Part shown: one piece after another, positions 19,801 to 29,100 of the stretch | Position numbering within the stretch: the first letter of the stretch is position 1 | Layout of the letters: the number at the start of each line of letters is the position of its first letter | Assembly: GCF_000205165.1 (NCBI RefSeq) | Contig: NZ_GL883891.1 | Location: 1-57,737, forward strand | Direction of reading: 5' to 3' | DNA: 57,737 bases | Source of the DNA: Paraprevotella xylaniphila YIT 11841 | GTDB lineage: Bacteria > Bacteroidota > Bacteroidia > Bacteroidales > Bacteroidaceae | Translations under genes and position numbers: made by a program | The notes under the pieces: model-generated | Told to the model about the DNA's origin: nothing | Database searches by the model: none | The model's input: only the letters and a program-made list of their open reading frames with translations

Positions 19801-20094
19801 CGGCTCTCTTTCCAGGGTCCGATGGGCAATAGCCGTTTCAGCGACCGTTGGATTGAAGACGGGAGTTATTTGCGGCTGAAGACCGTGACGTTGAGTTATG
19901 ACCTGCCTATCTCTTCCACGTTCTTGCAGGGATTGCAGTTCTGGGTACAGGCCAACAACGTGTTTACCTTGAGCCGTTATTTGGGGGCTGACCCCGAGGG
20001 TGCGGCTTTGTCTGCTGTCCTGGGGCAGGGCATAGATGCCGGAAGCGTGCCTCAGAGCCGCAATTTCATGGTGGGTATCAAAATCAGTCTCTAA
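16840..20094 (+). CDS. second SusC-like TonB-dependent transporter, divergent N-terminus
   Basis: A 1084-residue protein. The signal peptide ends near SEAQ (residue 24). A charged linker of about 30 residues precedes the regulatory-like domain (about 52-130, IRGKVLSG...GTFKLELP), which lacks the usual GATV and SFMGY motifs. Plug: about 140-265 (LIVIDGVPLDQQYG, NINPADIDHVTVLRNGTALYGAKGANGVILIDTR). The barrel runs to ARNFMVGIKISL-like strands. It pairs with the SusD gene that follows at 20108. The divergence from the first SusC suggests different oligosaccharide preference or arose by an old duplication. Confidence 0.92.
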   Translation: MMDMKYKVYCVSAMMLCCMASEAQEKDTVGVGDSVKNESVSRVRKKVKTRTIRGKVLSGTDKKPKGGAMVRTHGMDGYSTLTEEDGTFKLELPVFASSIDVSSPDDHLVEVGLRSTEEQPLIFLYPQSVVPLYGKKTDILNMRVADGANYSPALSVEEDIQRELGASVRTVMRNGTPGIGGVMMMSGLNSINANAQPLIVIDGVPLDQQYGREMLHDGFYNNILTNINPADIDHVTVLRNGTALYGAKGANGVILIDTRRSKSMATRITATLSAGVTLEPRYYDMMNASQYRTYASELLKTTNTAIRDFNFLDDSPNNYYAEKYNKNTDWKDKVYRTAFLQNYGINVEGGDEVAQYNLSLGYTGAQSTLEQNDMDRLNIRFNSDIALGNKLDVRFDAAFTNITRDLRDDAAPSSYEEGTPTSPSFLAYAKAPMLSPYTFSRGEIYENHLDVTDETYLDEALAGYSNYNWKLGNPLAILEYGEAQNKNHFENSMLSLSIKPKFKFNDHLSLSEHFSYVLTNTNEKYYIPLNGVPDYYVSSLGAFRQNEARSLFSKQNAIMSDTRLEWNQRYAAHAIALRGGFRMQWDSYQLNTQVGYNTGNDKTPFISSSLQDAATGGAKDQWNSLAYYAQADYDFKGRYYLQATVAAESSSRFGRDTDQGVKMCGVKWGIFPGFQASWVVTNEPWMAGSGFLNYLRLSAGVDVSGNDDLPYYDTRSYFASSDYMGQASGLAIAGIGNEKIQWERTRRVNVGVDANLLDNRLGVRFNYFRSATDHLLMWQEMSFLSGLDKTWGNGGKLENRGFDVEATGVVWASPSWQWQVGASVGHYKNEVTALPDGQQYMDTEILGATVRTEIGRPANLFYGYKTKGVFATSAEAQAAGLYVRDANGVDRTAFEAGDVHFVDLDGDHFVTEADRTVIGDPNPDIYGNIFTTVQYRRFRLDVRFNYSLGNDIYNYMRQQLESGSRFMNQTTALARRWQVEGQQTDIPRLSFQGPMGNSRFSDRWIEDGSYLRLKTVTLSYDLPISSTFLQGLQFWVQANNVFTLSRYLGADPEGAALSAVLGQGIDAGSVPQSRNFMVGIKISL

Positions 20095-20107
20095 TCTTAA
20101 AAGTATC

Positions 20108-21880
20108 ATGACGATGAAAACAAATATATACAGGTTAATGGGTTGCGGCGTGATGGCCGCAGCCGTATCGTCCGTTTCCCTTACGGGATGCCAGGACTTC
20201 TTTGAGCAGGATTCAGACCGCATTATCTTTGCCGACGGCGGCCACCTGAACAACCCGACGGATACGGTGTATTCCATGGTGGGAATCTTGCAGAAGATGC
20301 AGGCCCTTGCCGACCGTTCGGTCTTGTTGGGCGAGGTGCGTGGCGACTTGGTGGATGTCAACGAATACACTTCGGCGGACCTTCGCGATATCGCCTTGTT
20401 CGAGTTGGACGACAGTGCCAACGTGTACAACCAACCCCGCGACTATTACGCGGTCATCAATAACTGCAACTATTACATCGCACGTGCCGACACGGCCTTG
20501 AAAGACAACCGGAACGAAAAAGTCTTCATGCGTGAATACGCCGCAGCCAAGACCTTCCGTGCATGGACTTATTTGCAGTTGGTGTTGGCTTACGGCAAAG
20601 TGCCTTTCGTTACCGAACCCATCTTGCTGTCGGGCGATTTGGAGCGCGACTATCCGAAATTGGAAGTGAAGGACATCTGCGAATGGCTGATTTCCGACCT
20701 TGTCCCGGTGGCCGACGAGGACATCCCTTTGTTCAACGGGTTGAGCGTGGACAGCCGTTTGGCATACGTCCCGACCAAAATCATGTTGGGCGACTTGTGT
20801 TTGTGGGCTGGACGTTACCGTGAAGCCGCACAATGGTATTACCGTTATATCTCGATGCGCAACGGTGAGCAGTCTGCATACGCTTTGGGCACGAATGGTT
20901 CGTCTTGGAACCGGGATGAAAAGGATTATAAAAGTTGGAGCGACAGTTATAGTGGCATGCTTACGTCTGAAGGGTATGCCGCAGATGCGGAACTCATTTC
21001 GCTGATTGCTTGTCCAACGGGTATGGCGGAATTGAACTATAGCCAGTTGAGGAATATCTTCAATTCCACGAATGAGAATGCCTATCGGCCTGAACTGTCG
21101 CCCTCTGGGGCTTTGACCGATTTGTCGGAGTCGCAGGTTTATTGCAACTACTCCACGGCCAACGAGGTGACCTATGCTCCGGAGGAACTTCCGGACGGTC
21201 GTGGCGACCTGCGGTTGCCAAGCATCGTGCAGGAAGGTTCGGTAAACTATGACAATGCTTGGCGGCCCTCACAGACCGTTTTAAAATATTCATCGGCCAA
21301 CGTGCGCATTTATCGCCGTGCCATGGTATACCTGAGGATGGCCGAAGCCTTGAACCGTGCCGGTTATCCTCGTTTCGCATACGAGATTTTGGCTGATGGC
21401 GTGAATGATTCCATCGTGCGTGCCCGTATACTCCCTTATTGTCCCACGTTGGAAGACAGCGCTTTCGTGCAAGGTTTCAGTTTTCCCGAAAACCGCTATG
21501 TCGTAAGATGCTTGGACACCAAAGCTACGGACATCAATACCATGGGACTGCACTCGCGCGGTTCCGGTTGGACGGAGTTCAACGAGCATTACGCCTTCCC
21601 CGTGGCGCCCGAGGGGGTGGCCGACACGCTCCAGTACCAGATGGAAAAGGTAGAGGACATGTTGGTGGACGAAGGGGCTTTGGAATTGGCCTTCGAAGGG
21701 CAACGTTTCTACGACCTGATGCGGGTGGCCCTGCGGCGCAATGATCCCGCTTATCTGGCAGAAAAGATATATGCCCGCCGGGGAGAAGACCGGAGAGGGG
21801 AGATGCGTTCGCTCATCAAAGCGCAACTGGCCGACAAGCATTCATGGTATTTGAGTTGGAGGGGACAAATCGGATACTAA
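20108..21880 (+). CDS. second SusD-like lipoprotein
   Basis: Start placed at 20108 (MTMKTNIYRLMGCG), which gives a lipoprotein signal with Cys near residue 28 (SLTGCQDFFEQ); the open frame begins earlier at 20036 but that part lies inside the upstream susC gene. The protein has 590 residues with SusD family helices (AAAKTFRAWTYLQLVLAYGKVPF split as two segments around residues 140-165) and the C-terminal GALELAFEGQRFYDLMRVA helix. Last gene of the operon; a strong terminator follows at 21905-21933. It should cap the second SusC. Confidence 0.93.
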   Translation: MTMKTNIYRLMGCGVMAAAVSSVSLTGCQDFFEQDSDRIIFADGGHLNNPTDTVYSMVGILQKMQALADRSVLLGEVRGDLVDVNEYTSADLRDIALFELDDSANVYNQPRDYYAVINNCNYYIARADTALKDNRNEKVFMREYAAAKTFRAWTYLQLVLAYGKVPFVTEPILLSGDLERDYPKLEVKDICEWLISDLVPVADEDIPLFNGLSVDSRLAYVPTKIMLGDLCLWAGRYREAAQWYYRYISMRNGEQSAYALGTNGSSWNRDEKDYKSWSDSYSGMLTSEGYAADAELISLIACPTGMAELNYSQLRNIFNSTNENAYRPELSPSGALTDLSESQVYCNYSTANEVTYAPEELPDGRGDLRLPSIVQEGSVNYDNAWRPSQTVLKYSSANVRIYRRAMVYLRMAEALNRAGYPRFAYEILADGVNDSIVRARILPYCPTLEDSAFVQGFSFPENRYVVRCLDTKATDINTMGLHSRGSGWTEFNEHYAFPVAPEGVADTLQYQMEKVEDMLVDEGALELAFEGQRFYDLMRVALRRNDPAYLAEKIYARRGEDRRGEMRSLIKAQLADKHSWYLSWRGQIGY

Positions 21881-21904
21881 GATTGTCAAAGAGTAACCTG
21901 CAAG

Positions 21905-21941
21905 GCGGAAAAGGACTGTGTTGCCTTTTCCGCTTCGTTTT
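21905..21941 (+). terminator. rho-independent terminator of the sus-like operon
   Basis: GCGGAAAAGG pairs perfectly with CCTTTTCCGC across a 9-base loop, 25 bp after the last stop codon, followed by the T-rich TTCGTTTTTG. Confidence 0.85.
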
Positions 21942-22018
21942 TGCCTTTAATGCGATTTTGTTTTGATTTTTCTTTCCGAAAAGTACTCTCGGGCAGCTCA
22001 TTCAAGAGGTTGTGTCTC

Positions 22019-22092
22019 CAATCTCAGGAGAACGGAAAATCAATCTCCTGAGATTGATTTTTCAATCGGCTGCAAGTGATTTTTCAGTCTGC
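22019..22092. repeat. 22-nt periodic repeat modules and a 13-bp inverted repeat
   Basis: On the minus strand two units starting TGAAAAATC lie exactly 22 bases apart (22086 and 22064), and a third truncated unit follows at 22042. The first reads TGAAAAATCACTTGCAGCC, close to the modules at 34147-34212. A perfect 13-bp inverted repeat (22019-22031 / 22044-22056, CAATCTCAGGAGA) overlaps them. The site is between two convergent genes. From 22093 to 22299 nothing recognisable was seen. Confidence 0.6.
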
Positions 22093-22299
22093 GGAGAAAA
22101 ATACTATATCTCTATCGCCTTTATAATTTGCTGATATGAAGTTGATTGTGTGTGTGCTTGTGATGGAGGTGTTTTGTTTCCAATGTTTCAGGTGGATTCT
22201 CTTTTGATGTACATGTTTTTGATATGGGATATCTTTATGTCGTATGTTGTTTTCATTGGCTCACAAAAGTGGGATAGGGGATGCAAGCAAACGAAAAAA

Positions 22300-22324
22300 G
22301 GAGCAGAACGTCATGTTCTGCTCC
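22300..22324 (-). terminator. terminator of the large leftward gene
   Basis: GGAGCAGAAC and GTTCTGCTCC form a perfect 10-bp stem with a 5-base loop. On the minus strand it is followed by TTTTTTCG. It lies 30 bp beyond the stop codon of the gene at 22355. Confidence 0.88.
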
Positions 22325-22354
22325 TCCTGTCATTTATAAGAGTTCATCGTTGGG

Positions 22355-25300
22355 TCATTTCACGATGGTTTTCTTTGTCGCGGTCGTACCGTCTTCCATC
22401 GTCTGGCGCAGGATGTTCACGCCCTTCTGCAAGCGCGGTAACTTGATGCCGTCCACGCTGTAGATTTCTTCTGACTTCACTTTGCCCGTGGCGAGGGTTT
22501 CGTCGATAGATTCTCCGTTGTCGAGCGACACGCAGGTCAGGCGCACGTTGTCGAACTTACACCAACCGCAGTTGTTCCAACCTTCTGGAGCGACCGTCCT
22601 CTTGTAGGTGTATTCCCAGTGTCCGTCGGTGCGTACGCCCAATTTCAAAGGTTCGTTGGCAGCGAGGTGCACTACGACTTCAAGGGTGTTAAGCGGACCT
22701 TTGTCCCCCATGTCGCCATTGTTCTTGCAATCTACTTCATCATATCCGCCGAACGTGCGTTCCACTTCGTAGGGATGCCCTTCCTCAAGCAAGTCGAGGT
22801 CGTATTCATCTTCCCAACCGTAATACATGGCTGCGTTGTTCACAAACAGGCGCTGTCCGGCCAGGCGGTAGTCGTCATTGTCGTTAGGTACGACCATGTC
22901 TACTGTTACTTTGTAGTAACCGGCAGGCAGGCCTTCTACGGTCTGGTACATATATACGTCGGGGAAGTCGCCGGACTGGAGGCAGAATCCATATTCTCCG
23001 TCCGTGCAATCCACATTCTTGTCGGGGCTTGTGAAATTGTTCAGCCCGGCAGCGTTCATGTCCTCAGCCTTCGTGCAGACGATGCTGTCTATCATGAAAG
23101 TCCAACCGAATGGCGCATTGTATACGGAGTTCACGCCTTCGCCCAATCCATATTGGTCTTCAAAGCTCGGGTTGACAAGGACATGCGTGAGGTCGTCGTT
23201 TGCCTTGATGCCCTTCTCTATTTTGGCGTTCCGGGCCAGTTCGAGGTATCGGGCGGCGATTTCGTCGATTTTCTCAGGGGTGAGTTCGTCGGATTCGTTC
23301 TGGTATCCGGCACTGTACGTGTCATAGAGGGCTTGAAGCTGTTGCCCTGATTCCGTGGCGGCTACACCTTCGTAGGCCAAGTCCTTGGCGGCCACTTCGT
23401 TGGCGTGTGCAAGGAGTTTGAACGATTCGATGCTTTCGTCTACGTTGCCGATAGCTTCGGTCAGAGTGGCGATTACGTCAATGCATTCGTCGAAGTCGGC
23501 TTCGGGGTCGTTTACGAGTTCTGTGCCACGGTTGTACGCCTCTGTCATTTGCTTTTTGATGGCTCCGTTCATCTTCTCGCCCAAATAAGGTTCTACCTTT
23601 TCCAACCATTGTTCGAGCAATGCGATGACTTTTTCCAAGTCCTTGCCCACGTAAGTCAGCGTGAAGTTGTCATAGCATCCCCACCTCGCGAATTGGTCAC
23701 CATAATTTCGTATGCCGAATGTCAGTTTACCGTCGATGACAAAAGCTTGTACGGTGTTCTTGAAATAGCCCTTGTCGAAGTATTGCCGGGCACCGCTTTC
23801 GGTATTCGGCATCATGACACCGGATTTCGTTCCCTGACGGATATCCCAGGACGCAGTGAATTCATCACCAGTGAAGGCATCTTGGAACGAATGTTTTATT
23901 TTGTGTTCGCCGTCATTCAGGAAGATGTATGAAGACACGGTGCTAATCAGGCTGTCTCCTTTGCCGATGGACCATAAGGAGTCCATTTTCTCGAAGTTCC
24001 AATCCGCACGTTGGAAAGCTTGCACGCTCAATTCGTATACACCGTTCGGCATGCCCAACAGCGTTTGGTTGATTTCACCCGTCTGCCCGTCTCCTATGGT
24101 AAGCAAGTCGTTGCTGAGGCCGAGTTTTTCGGCATCGAAGTCGGTGATAGTCCATCCGTTCACGCCGTCCGTAAACGATGGGTTGGTGATGAATTCCGTC
24201 ACGTTGGTTCCTTCACCGATGAGCGAGTGTTGGGCTGATTGGGTCAGTAAGTCCATTTTGGAGATAATCTCTCCCAACTCCTCTGTGGTGTAAGGATATT
24301 CAATCAGTATGGTTTCGATGTCGATTTCGGCCATGTAGTCACTCAAGGCCATGATGTCGTCATTCACTTCACCTTCCAAGGTGTTCAATATGCTGTCGGC
24401 TACTTCGTAGGTACGTTGCAACGTGCCGTATGCCATACCGTTTTCTTCGGCTGCTTTGATGGCTTCGTTCAATTCTTCGGCCTTGTTGGTCATGTCTGCC
24501 ACGTTGCCACCGTTGGCGATATAATTTTCAGCTTCGGCTATTACTTTGTCCAAACGGTCCCGATAGGTCTGGTTCATGCCGTTATTTACGGCTTTGGCCT
24601 TATCTACAATGACCTGTAGCTCGTCCTTGATGGCATCTTTGCCATAATAGGAAAGTTTGAGGTTGCCTAACACGAACCAGTTGGCAGTGGAGTTCTGCAT
24701 TTCCACGCCGGTTTCCAGCTTTCCGTCTGTGACGAAGAATGTGATGGAGGTCGATGCGGATCCCCAACGGCTTCCGGAGGAGAGGTTTACAGAACTGGTG
24801 CCCAAAGAAGTAATGGCATACAGGGTATTGCCGGTCACGGAATAGTCTTCGGGGTCTTTCCCGTCGGATTCGGGATTAGACGGATTCTGGTCTATGCAGA
24901 TGTAATCCACCTTCAATTCATACTTGCCGTTCGGCACATCAACCAGGCTTTGGTAAATCTTGGCATCCGTGAAGCCGGTATCGTCAAAGGCCCAACGCCC
25001 CAAGTTTGTGTTAGTGTTGTTCAAATTGTCGGCACCGTAGGTGAATGAATTTGCCGGTTCCTGTGTCCAACCCGGAATATCGCTGCTGCCGACTTCGAAG
25101 TTATCCTCGAATTTGTAGTTTTCAAGCAGGTCAGACAAGTCCACGGGCTTGTCGTAAGTGGCATGTTCGATTTCGTATTCGCGGATTTTGGTTTTCAGGT
25201 CTGTGGTGGCAGCTTCCAAATCTTCATTGGTGCTAGCAGCGTTATTATAGACATTCAGGGCTGACGTGATGTCAAGGCCATAATCCTGTGCCTTGGCCAT

Positions 25301-25873
25301 GGCATCGCTGAGGGACTTTAGGTTGTAGAAATGAAGGTACTCCGTTTCGCCGACGAATTTCCATGCTAGCCCGTACGTGTCTTCGTACGCGTCGATTAAG
25401 GGATAAATGACATCAGTCCCGTCGTTTTTCCATCCCATCCACATGTCGGGGAAATAATCTTCGCCGTAGTTCTCGTCCGCTTTGTCTGGCCGGATGTAGT
25501 AAGTACCATCACCTTGTGGCTCGATGTTCCAATTCAGATGGGTACGGCCTGCTTCCCCTCCTGCTTTGGAAGTCTGGTTGTCCTCATAGTAGATGTAGGT
25601 GTAGGTTACTCCTTCATCAGCTGTTGTACCTAACAGATAGGTGTTGTTTGTACTGGAGGTGATGTACAAAGGCAACCCTGCATCCGTGACAACGGTTGTT
25701 TGGGTAGAGTTGGCATTAAGGAAACCGTTGGCCTTGACATTGTAGGCATACTGTGTTTCCCCTGTTTTCAGCTCTTGGCCGGTTATGGTCGGCGGAGTCC
25801 ATGACGCGGCTGCCGCACCTATCGGGCTGAGCAGCGTAGCAAACAGCAACGTAACGTAATGCTTGTTTTTCAT
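22355..25873 (-). CDS. large secreted modular protein, probable glycan-binding/adhesin
   Basis: Start placed at 25873 (MKNKHYVTLLFATLL), which gives a clean signal peptide ending near AAAASW; upstream in-frame codons add a non-signal tail. The product has 1172 residues and no lipobox. At least three jelly-roll-like modules recur, each opening with a motif like NPSFxxGxxGWT (about residues 250-420, 545-720, 915-1100). They alternate with helical, charged segments resembling FIVAR-type bundles (about 190-245, 425-530, 740-900). The end has a short tail (YSVDGIKLP...KGVNILR) resembling the tails of two enzymes nearby. No catalytic motif is recognisable. It is convergent with the sus operon and has its own promoter. 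A role in binding the polymer or its source particle is inferred. Confidence 0.65.
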   Translation of the reverse strand: MKNKHYVTLLFATLLSPIGAAAASWTPPTITGQELKTGETQYAYNVKANGFLNANSTQTTVVTDAGLPLYITSSTNNTYLLGTTADEGVTYTYIYYEDNQTSKAGGEAGRTHLNWNIEPQGDGTYYIRPDKADENYGEDYFPDMWMGWKNDGTDVIYPLIDAYEDTYGLAWKFVGETEYLHFYNLKSLSDAMAKAQDYGLDITSALNVYNNAASTNEDLEAATTDLKTKIREYEIEHATYDKPVDLSDLLENYKFEDNFEVGSSDIPGWTQEPANSFTYGADNLNNTNTNLGRWAFDDTGFTDAKIYQSLVDVPNGKYELKVDYICIDQNPSNPESDGKDPEDYSVTGNTLYAITSLGTSSVNLSSGSRWGSASTSITFFVTDGKLETGVEMQNSTANWFVLGNLKLSYYGKDAIKDELQVIVDKAKAVNNGMNQTYRDRLDKVIAEAENYIANGGNVADMTNKAEELNEAIKAAEENGMAYGTLQRTYEVADSILNTLEGEVNDDIMALSDYMAEIDIETILIEYPYTTEELGEIISKMDLLTQSAQHSLIGEGTNVTEFITNPSFTDGVNGWTITDFDAEKLGLSNDLLTIGDGQTGEINQTLLGMPNGVYELSVQAFQRADWNFEKMDSLWSIGKGDSLISTVSSYIFLNDGEHKIKHSFQDAFTGDEFTASWDIRQGTKSGVMMPNTESGARQYFDKGYFKNTVQAFVIDGKLTFGIRNYGDQFARWGCYDNFTLTYVGKDLEKVIALLEQWLEKVEPYLGEKMNGAIKKQMTEAYNRGTELVNDPEADFDECIDVIATLTEAIGNVDESIESFKLLAHANEVAAKDLAYEGVAATESGQQLQALYDTYSAGYQNESDELTPEKIDEIAARYLELARNAKIEKGIKANDDLTHVLVNPSFEDQYGLGEGVNSVYNAPFGWTFMIDSIVCTKAEDMNAAGLNNFTSPDKNVDCTDGEYGFCLQSGDFPDVYMYQTVEGLPAGYYKVTVDMVVPNDNDDYRLAGQRLFVNNAAMYYGWEDEYDLDLLEEGHPYEVERTFGGYDEVDCKNNGDMGDKGPLNTLEVVVHLAANEPLKLGVRTDGHWEYTYKRTVAPEGWNNCGWCKFDNVRLTCVSLDNGESIDETLATGKVKSEEIYSVDGIKLPRLQKGVNILRQTMEDGTTATKKTIVK

Positions 25874-25941
25874 GTCGTTGAATAATTTAATATGTGAAAC
25901 AATAAAAACTATGCCGTGATTGATTCTCAATCCGGACAAGG

Positions 25942-25949
25942 CAAAAGTA
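25942..25949 (-). promoter_or_regulatory. -7 box of the large secreted protein gene
   Basis: TACTTTTG on the minus strand matches TAnnTTTG exactly and lies 69 bases upstream of the chosen start; TTTTG occurs 17 bases further up. This position supports the start at 25873, because the longer open frame to 26008 would begin upstream of the promoter. The rest of the 25874-26145 gap shows only a weak candidate (TAATTTCG near 26110) for the rightward regulator gene. Confidence 0.5.
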
Positions 25950-26145
25950 TAAGTTTTGAATGCAAAAGCCTTCAATTTATGTCGCATGAATTTTGCTTGA
26001 TGTCGCAAGGTTTGTCATAGAGGAGACAGATGCCGTTTTTTCTATCTTACTATATAATACAAAATACAATTGTATTTCCAATAAGACGAGTAGTGTTTTA
26101 GAAAGTTTTATGTAATTTCGTACCGATTTTAAATATCATGAACAC

Positions 26146-29100
26146 ATGCGAGCAAGAAAAACATGGCACGTTTCGTTTGCCTTCTACTTTATTTTGTTGT
26201 GCTACATGGTTGTCGCTTCCGAGATAAAGGGACAAGAAGGGCGTTTGTTTACTTCTGATACACAGTTGTCAAGTAGTTTGGTGAACCAAGTATACCAAGA
26301 TAAGAATGGTTTTATTTGGATAGCTACCCGGAATGGCTTTGACCGTTACGACGGCTCCCAGTTTCAAACCTTTCATAAGACGCGGAAGCCGGGTTCGATG
26401 CTTTCCGAGCATGTAACCTGCGTGTTGGAAGACGCAGCCGGACATTTGTTGGTTGGTATGGACAAAGGGTTACAGGCTTACGATGAGGACACCGGACGGT
26501 TTCGGACTATACCTTTTATAAATAAGGAAGACACCTTAAAGGCATGCCATGTCATGTCTATATTACAAGTACGCAATGGGGATGTATGGGTAAGCACTTC
26601 GGGATTCGGCATGTATGTGATTCCATCGGGTAAGGATGAGGCGCATTACACTTTGATGTTTGAAGGAGACAATAATGTGGAGGATATGGTGGAAGCGTCC
26701 GATGGCTCCGTTTGGTTGGCCGTGACGAATTACGGGATCTACTGCCGGAAAGATGGAAAAGTCAGCCGTTATCTTTGCGAGAAGGCATCTGTCTTGGGGC
26801 GTTGTTGCTTGGCTTTCGACAGTGAAGGACATCTTTTCATGGGATCGGCTTCCGAAGGATTATTTGTTTTCGACAATTCATCTGACGCTTTCTCGCCCGT
26901 AGCCGGAACAGGCCATTTGAATGTCTCTGTCCTTTGTCCGTTGTCGGACGGGAGGGTTATGTTGGGTACGGACGGAGAAGGGGCTATGGTTTATCGGTTT
27001 GGAGAACGTTCGCCGCAACCCTGTGATTACTTTCACGCACAAGTGGATTTGGAACACGCCAAGATAAGCAGTATATTGGAAGACCGCGACGGTAACATTT
27101 GGTTGGGGCTATTTCAGAAAGGGGTTTTCATGCAACCACATCAGGATAGCGGCTTCAGCTATGTGGGCTATAAGTCCGGGCGATATGATATCATAGGCTC
27201 AGCCTGTGTGATGTCCGTTTATGCTGGAAAGGATTGTACGTTATGGGTCGGTACGGATAACGATGGCCTTTACGCTTTGGACATGAAATCATATGCGGTT
27301 AGCCATTATTCCTCTGACACCGGAGGTCTGCCCGCCACAATCACCAGTATCGTGGAAGATAAGGATGGCAAGTTGTGGTTAGGCTCTTATTGGGGGGGAG
27401 CCGGATGGTTAGATAGACAAACGGGACAATTCAACCGTCTTCCGTTTACTTGTAGGGGAATGGCCGTGCATGTGTTCCGCCTGTTGGCTGATGCGGAAGA
27501 TAATTTATGGATTGCCACTTTAGGTGACGGGCTGAAGAAATATAATTTGAAGACACATGAACTGACAGAGTACAAAGTACAGCCGGAGGCGTTTGAGCCG
27601 AAAGGCAATTCTTTGACGAACATGTGGGTCAACGATTTGTGCCTGTCTGAAGACGGACGGCGGCTTTATATTTGCATGAGCAGTGGGTTGGCTTGCTTGG
27701 ACTTGAAGCATGATGACTTTGTTTCCACGTTCGGACGTAATTGTATCCTGACGGAGCAGCCTGTGCATACGGTAGTTGAGGATTCGAAAGGCCAACTATG
27801 GGTGGGCACGCATGACGGGATTTTTGTATTGGACAGCCATGGGCGCATGAAACGGCACTACACTACCGATGACGGCTTGCCGGACAATTATATAGCTTCC
27901 ATGCGGTTCGATATCCAAAATAATATATGGATAAGTACCTTCCATGGTTTGTCCATGTTGGATTTGAAGCGGGGTAGTTTTACCAATTATTATGCGAGTC
28001 ACGGATTACAAGGAAATGAGTTTAGCGAACGGGCATCCTGCGGATGGGACAGCCTGATGGTTTTCGGTGGAAACTGCGGACTGACATTCTTCTCGCCCGA
28101 AACCGTGTGCCGTGCCGGTAAGCGTCCTTGCCTGCAGATAGTAGAAATGCGCATAGGAGATGAGGAAGTGAAGACAGATACAAAATCGGGATTCTTCAAG
28201 GTGACGAGTCGCCCCGTAATGGAATCCAACTTGTTTGAAGTGTGCCATGAGGACAATACTTTTTCCATACGTTTTTCAACGATGTCGTATAACATGCCGG
28301 ATGGAGTGCAATATTTGTATTCCATAGACAACGAACCTTACGTGGCTATGGTTGGTTCGTCAGGTATACTGACTTTGAACCATTTGCCATCCGGGACTTA
28401 TAAAATCCGAGTAAAGGCAATCGTTAATGGCCTGGAGTCTGATGTCAAAGCTTTTACCGTAATTGTCCGTTCTCCGTGGTACGCTAGCTTGCCGGCGTTT
28501 ATCCTTTACTTTTTAATAGTGATTTTCCTTGTCATGAGATTCATTCACGGTCGTCGTTTACGGGAACAGGCTCGCTTGCGTTTGCAAGAACATATACATG
28601 CAGAGCAGTTGAACGAAATGAAGTTGCAATTCTTTATGAACCTCAATCATGAAATTCGTACTCCTATGACTCTGATTGTAGGGCCTTTGCAACATCTTAT
28701 TAATACAGACTTCGATGAAATAAGGCAAAGGTCTTACCGTATGATGAACCGCAATGCAGAACGTATCTTAGCTCTTGTCAATCAAATTTTGGATTTGCGT
28801 AAAATAGATAAAGGACAGATGATGATGAAGATGCAACCTGTGAATCTGGTAGATTTTACACGAGATGTTTATGAACTCTTCGACAGTAAAGCACGCGAAA
28901 AAGAAATCCACTTTCATTTTGAATACGATGCAGATAACATAGAAGTATGGTTGGATAAAAAGAACTTTGATAAGGTAATCATGAATCTTTTGTCCAACGC
29001 ATTTAAATTCACGCCTTCCAAAGGGAATATCGGTATCCGGTTGAAGCAAGGTGGACGTGAGGTGTCGATGGAAGTTTGGGACGATGGCTTGACGATAGAA

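Noticed and set aside
19906-19925. Another TATCTCTTCC site resembling the switch arms
   Set aside because: Lies within a susC gene, lacks the AAGAGA half and has no inverted partner.
20036-20107. Earlier in-frame start for the second SusD
   Set aside because: It lies inside the upstream susC gene and would bury the lipoprotein signal peptide.
21942-22299. tRNA or small RNA gene in the largest convergent gap
   Set aside because: No cloverleaf or conserved RNA motif seen; only terminators and repeat modules.
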